Below, piece by piece: positions 6,675 to 9,180 of a stretch of 9,180 nt of DNA. Source of the DNA: JAKJBL01 sp964461335. GTDB taxonomy: Bacteria > Bacillota > Clostridia > Christensenellales > CAG-138. Below the pieces are notes generated by a model. The model saw only the letters and a list, made by a program, of their open reading frames with translations. It made no database searches and was not told the DNA's origin. Both the position numbers and the translations under genes were made by a program. The stretch's first letter is position 1, and each line of letters starts with the position of its first letter. Where the stretch lies: positions 1 through 9,180 of the forward strand of contig CAYWTY010000066.1 in assembly GCA_964461335.1 (NCBI GenBank). The letters run 5' to 3'.

Positions 6675-6717
6675 ATTGTTGTAACAATATTAACTAAGAA
6701 AGTCATTATCCTTTCTT
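6675..6717 (-). promoter_or_regulatory. Palindrome and hairpin between permease and BMP genes
   Basis: Two inverted repeats fill the 64-base gap. ATTGTT-GT-AACAAT (6675-6688) is a perfect 6-2-6 palindrome just before the BMP ribosome site. AAGAAAG (6696-6702) and CTTTCTT (6711-6717) form a 7-bp stem with an 8-base loop directly after the permease stop. Neither is followed by a T run on the minus strand, so full termination is unlikely. Partial attenuation, mRNA processing giving more binding protein than permease, or an operator are possible. Confidence 0.45.
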
Positions 6718-6721
6718 GGTT

Positions 6722-7654
6722 TCACTGCATGGTCTCTCTAAGCTGTTTACCCCTTGCTATCCGTTTTTTTACAGTGTGTAGGATAAACAGAACAAATAGT
6801 ATGAGTATAAAGGGCAGGGCGGATATAAAGCGCAGGTCCAAGGCTGTATACAACTGCAAGTACACAGTCATTGTGTCTGTAAAGCCGTACAAGTGCGAGG
6901 AAAGGAACCCGATTAAAGGGTTGCCGCGGCTCATTGCGTTCATTGCAAGCGAAAGATACCCGCGCCCATTAATCATGTTTGCTGTGAAGCTTGTAAGCGA
7001 ACCCATTGACATATACATGCCGCCAAAAGCACAAAACGCGCCGCATAGCGAAAGCGCCATGAATTTCATTCGCAAGACGCTAATGCCTAATGAGCGGGCG
7101 ACTTCAGGGTCTTTGCCTACTGCGCGTAGGTTACGCCCTGGCCGGGTATGGTATAAAAAGACCCAAGAGAGCAAAACAAAGAGCCAGCTTAAATAGGTAA
7201 TAAGGTTATGGCCGGATAGAAGCTCGCCCAAGAAGGGGATGCTGCTTAACAAAGGGATTTCGATATTTGGAAACATTAGGCTTTGAAGCGATAGCGAGGA
7301 GACCTTGCTGCCTGTTAGAAGCACAAGCACGAATACAGTGCCTCCTCCTGCAATTAAATTTATGGCAACTCCGCATGCATTCATCGGCCCCTTCATTACA
7401 AGTGCGAAGTAGCCAAGCAGCATAGAAACTGCAATGCCTGCTGCAACTGTGAGTATTGCGCTTAAAAGCAGGTTTTGCGTATATGCGGAAATTACAACCC
7501 CAACAAGCGCGCAAATGAGCATGGTACCTTCAATGGCAAGGTTAAAAATGCCGGATTGAAACATTAAGTTTGCGCCCAATGTAGCAAGCAGAATTGTGGT
7601 TGTCCCTGATAGTACTGAAAACCAAAATGCAGTGGACGAAAGCGCTAAAATCAT
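6722..7654 (-). CDS. ABC transporter permease, second subunit (BMP-type nucleoside importer)
   Basis: A 310-residue inner-membrane permease of the branched-chain/ribose-type family (BPD_transp_2), intact in length. The N-terminal family signature GANLMFQSGIFNLAIEGTML is at 28-46. The cytoplasmic loop that contacts the ATPase, GRNLRAVGKDPEVARSLGI, is at 173-191, and NGRGYLSLA at 229-237 is typical of the nucleoside subgroup. Around eight to ten hydrophobic segments are visible, with a basic C-terminal tail (VKKRIARGKQ). Its ATG overlaps the TGA of the first permease as ATGA, and AGGAGG (7662-7667) lies 7 bases upstream, so the pair is translationally coupled. It should form a heterodimeric channel with the first permease, fed by the BMP lipoprotein. 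Confidence 0.92.
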   Translation of the reverse strand: MILALSSTAFWFSVLSGTTTILLATLGANLMFQSGIFNLAIEGTMLICALVGVVISAYTQNLLLSAILTVAAGIAVSMLLGYFALVMKGPMNACGVAINLIAGGGTVFVLVLLTGSKVSSLSLQSLMFPNIEIPLLSSIPFLGELLSGHNLITYLSWLFVLLSWVFLYHTRPGRNLRAVGKDPEVARSLGISVLRMKFMALSLCGAFCAFGGMYMSMGSLTSFTANMINGRGYLSLAMNAMSRGNPLIGFLSSHLYGFTDTMTVYLQLYTALDLRFISALPFILILFVLFILHTVKKRIARGKQLRETMQ

Positions 7655-8250
7655 ACGCCCACCTCCTCTTTTGTGCCTGCCTGCTCAAGTGCCAGCTTTT
7701 GCTCATAGCGCTTTTTAAAGGAATATAAAAACTTATCCGATGCTACAAGGAGAATGACTATGCCTTGCAAAAATGCAACAAGCTCAGGGTCGAGGTTTGT
7801 GTTTCGCGACATAATCTCAGCGCCTATGCGCATATATGCTACAAAAAACGCAGTAAGCGGAATAAAAAGCGGGTTTTGGTTTGCAAGCATATGTATCATT
7901 AACCCATCCCAAACATAGCTGACGCGAGATTCCCACTGGAAGCGTTTGTATATGCCCATAACCTCAATTGCGCCACCCATGCCGCCTATTGCGCCGCCTA
8001 CGAACTGTGCGCCGAGTATAATGCTATCCGCATTTATGCCTGCTGTGCGTGCAAAGTTGGGGTTTTGCCCTGTTAAGCGAATCTTATAGCCAAAAGGGGT
8101 CTTTTGCATAAGCACAACAACGAACAAAATGGCAAAGAGTAAAATTACCATGCCATAATGCATGCTTGTGCCTGAAATTAAATTGCCTAACTTCGCCTCA
8201 ACAGGGAACATGGCTGTACCCCATGCGCCTGCACCTTCAAGTAAAAACAT
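7651..8250 (-). CDS. ABC transporter permease, first subunit, N-terminally truncated
   Basis: A 199-residue remnant of a nucleoside-type permease that is normally about 350 residues or more. The C-terminal half is intact: an extracytoplasmic segment (GAWGTAMFP), a helix at 30-49, the ATPase-contact loop GYKIRLTGQNPNFARTAGI (54-72), further helices near 77-100, 127-143 and 157-175, and a basic tail. Four helices remain. Missing are the N-terminal helices and the FNL-EG signature seen in the second permease. The ATG at 8250 has no SD, unlike its neighbours, and overlaps the ATPase end by 14 bases. The frame continues upstream without ATG, GTG or TTG to a TAG near 8311, and permease-like residues (FGVSIVS) precede the ATG. 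This points to a deletion that removed the true start, not to a short family. Function is doubtful unless the sequence is misassembled. Confidence 0.85.
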   Translation of the reverse strand: MFLLEGAGAWGTAMFPVEAKLGNLISGTSMHYGMVILLFAILFVVVLMQKTPFGYKIRLTGQNPNFARTAGINADSIILGAQFVGGAIGGMGGAIEVMGIYKRFQWESRVSYVWDGLMIHMLANQNPLFIPLTAFFVAYMRIGAEIMSRNTNLDPELVAFLQGIVILLVASDKFLYSFKKRYEQKLALEQAGTKEEVGV

Positions 8251-8950
8251 GCTTACTATTGATACACCGAAATACTGATATATCGCTAGTGTTGTATGTG
8301 CCTATGGTTTCACCGCTTCGCAAAATTGTTATGCGGTCGCTTATCTTTTTTACTTCATCAAGCTTATGTGAAATGAAAATTACAGTCATACCCTGTTTTT
8401 TTAGCTCTAAGAGGTTTAGAAACAGCTCGTCGCTCTCCTGCGGCGTAAGCACTGCAGTAGGTTCATCCAAAATTATGATGTCTGCCTTGCGGTAGAGAAT
8501 TTTAAGAATCTCAAGCTTTTGCTTCTTCCCAACGCTCATATCGCGCACGCAGCGCTCTGGTATGATGTCGAATTTATATTTAACTGATAGCTCTTTGCAG
8601 GTTTTAATCTCTTTAGCTTTGTCATTAAAAAAAGCAGAACCCCTTGTGCCAAGTACTAGGTTTTCTGCAGCTGTAAAGTCTTCAACAAGCATAAAATGCT
8701 GGTGCACCATGCCTATACCATTTTCAATTGCATCCCGTGTTGAGGTAAAATGAACTGGTTTTCCGCGTAAAAACAATTGGCCTGATGTTATGCTTTCCAT
8801 GCCAAAGAGCATTTTCATAAGTGTGCTTTTGCCTGCGCCGTTTTCGCCTACAAGTGCGTGAATTTCTCCTTTGCATAAGCTGAAATTGACGTTGTGGTTT
8901 GCCAAAATGCCGCCGTCATATATTTTGGTGACATTCTTAAGCTCGAGCAT
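8237..8950 (-). CDS. ABC transporter ATPase of BMP-type importer, truncated after first nucleotide-binding domain
   Basis: ATPase of the nucleoside/sugar importer type, which normally carries two ABC domains in about 500 residues; only the first is present. Motifs from N to C terminus: Walker A GENGAGKST, Q-loop in MVHQHFMLV, a family-typical signature MSVGKKQKLEI, Walker B IIILDEPTAVLTP, and the H-loop ISHKLDEV. Homology stops at about GTYNTSDIS; the last dozen residues (VFRCINSKHVFT) look unrelated and the second domain is absent. The start is uncertain: ATG 8950 fits the family N terminus (MLELKNVTKIY) but has a weak SD. GTG 8974 lies only 2 bases after AGAGG (8977-8981), and TTG 8965 lies 11 bases after it. 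It is the first gene of the transporter operon, energising the two permeases. The other half of the expected bipartite ATPase is not elsewhere in the window. Confidence 0.88.
   Translation of the reverse strand: MLELKNVTKIYDGGILANHNVNFSLCKGEIHALVGENGAGKSTLMKMLFGMESITSGQLFLRGKPVHFTSTRDAIENGIGMVHQHFMLVEDFTAAENLVLGTRGSAFFNDKAKEIKTCKELSVKYKFDIIPERCVRDMSVGKKQKLEILKILYRKADIIILDEPTAVLTPQESDELFLNLLELKKQGMTVIFISHKLDEVKKISDRITILRSGETIGTYNTSDISVFRCINSKHVFT
8262..8285 (-). other. Apparent deletion junction joining ATPase and permease
   Basis: On the minus strand ATPase-like coding ends near 8285 and permease-like coding in another frame begins by about 8262-8270. The missing parts, the second ATP-binding domain plus the permease N terminus, add up to roughly 1.2 kb if the proteins were of normal size. 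The exact breakpoint and any short homology at it cannot be set without the parental sequence. Confidence 0.65.
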
Positions 8951-8984
8951 TTTCTCAAAATTCAAAAGCCACACATCCTCTTTG

Positions 8985-9029
8985 CTTTAGGGTTTAATGC
9001 GCAAGTATATTGCCCTAAGGTTGCGCATT
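8985..9029 (-). promoter_or_regulatory. Structured leader with competing inverted repeats before the transporter operon
   Basis: A perfect 9-bp repeat, AATGCGCAA (8996-9004) with TTGCGCATT (9021-9029), forms a hairpin with a 16-base loop. The loop contains, in RNA sense, CCUUAGGG (9020-9013). Its UUAGGG is complementary to CCCUAA (8992-8987) just 3' of the stem and 6 bases before the AGAGG ribosome site. The two pairings either form a pseudoknot or exclude each other. With only 3 bases linking a 9-bp stem to the second helix, mutual exclusion is sterically more likely. No T run follows, so control of translation is more likely than termination. It does not show the conserved cores of the purine or preQ1 riboswitches. 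Confidence 0.5.
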
Positions 9030-9061
9030 CCCTGTACCACATTGAGGTTAAAGTATATCAA
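8987..9061 (-). other. Possible 24-codon leader ORF before the ATPase gene
   Basis: An SD, AAAGGAG (9066-9072), lies 4 bases before a TTG (9059-9061) that opens a 24-codon frame (starting (M)IYFNLNVVQGMRN). The frame ends in a TAA (8987-8989) located inside the competing repeat and 5 bases before the next SD. The frame runs through both arms of the hairpin, so ribosomes on it would melt the structure. The frame is also open upstream to the window edge, with an ATG at about 9103, so it may be chance. The peptide shows no run of one amino acid. Confidence 0.3.
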
Positions 9062-9117
9062 GAAGCTCCTTTCAGGTGGTAATATCTTTATATGATTGGT
9101 TTTCATCTGTTTTCTGT

Positions 9118-9180
9118 TTATAAAGTATCGTCCGCCCTGACCCCAGAGGCGGGTATGAAATGGTCTCCGGTCATCGCCGA
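9118..9180 (-). CDS. Possible 3' end of an upstream gene, partial
   Basis: The last 63 bases read as 20 codons ending in TAA (9118-9120) in one minus-strand frame (residues such as GDHFIPASGVRADD). Base composition is clearly richer in G and C than the rest of the window, as are its third codon positions. A second minus-strand frame is also open here, so the reading is uncertain. I do not recognise the fragment. Between its stop and the ATPase lie about 140-165 bases of leader sequence; a TATAAA (near 9090) could be a -10 but has no convincing -35. Confidence 0.3.
   Translation of the reverse strand, partial: SAMTGDHFIPASGVRADDTL

Noticed and set aside
6729..7196. 155-codon plus-strand open frame within the second permease gene
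   Set aside because: Antisense shadow of a well-conserved membrane protein; its basic, low-complexity translation is typical of such shadows.
8985..9117. Purine or preQ1 riboswitch before the transporter operon
   Set aside because: The conserved core sequences of these classes are not present on the minus strand; only the unassigned repeat structure described remains.
1..9180. tRNA, rRNA, CRISPR, insertion sequence or phage features
   Set aside because: No cloverleaf, spaced repeats, transposase motifs or terminal inverted repeats were found on either strand by eye.

Overview
The window looks like a low-to-medium G+C Gram-positive (Firmicutes, probably clostridial) chromosome. Reasons: strong AGGAGG-type Shine-Dalgarno (SD) sequences, a BMP-type lipoprotein with an ABC nucleoside importer, a clostridial-style Fur/PerR protein with two CxxC zinc motifs, and tight operons. 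The species cannot be named from sequence alone. There are no RNA genes, insertion sequences, CRISPR arrays or phage genes.

Left part (1-2880, all minus strand): an apparent oxidative-stress operon, read from right to left. A TTGCAA-N17-TATAAT promoter (2831-2859) precedes a 216-residue membrane protein of unknown function (2082-2732). Then come a monofunctional haem catalase (506-2032) and a PerR-like Fur-family repressor (98-487), closed by a hairpin terminator (18-55). Catalase plus its likely peroxide-sensing repressor in one transcript suggests self-limiting induction by peroxide.

Middle (2885-5417): a metal-dependent deaminase of the amidohydrolase superfamily (MTA/SAH/guanine deaminase-like, 2989-4332, minus) is divergent from a LysR-type regulator (4467-5363, plus). 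The shared gap holds a clear lysR promoter and a dyad suited to LysR binding. A bidirectional terminator (5371-5417) separates the regulator from the next operon.

Right part (5473-9061, minus): a BMP-family nucleoside import operon in the order ATPase, permease, permease, substrate-binding lipoprotein. The ATPase keeps only its first nucleotide-binding domain and the first permease lacks its N-terminal half. The two fragments meet at about 8262-8285, which looks like one deletion of roughly 1.2 kb (or an assembly error) in an otherwise intact operon. The operon leader (8985-9061) carries competing inverted repeats overlapped by a possible short leader ORF. The last 63 bases may be the 3' end of another gene.

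Together the middle and right parts suggest uptake of a nucleoside or purine-like compound and its deamination under LysR control; the substrate is not determined. The strongest leads are the ATPase/permease junction, the structured leader of the transporter operon, and the unknown membrane protein with an orphan SD and a coupled upstream frame in the catalase operon. No clearly new system is visible.
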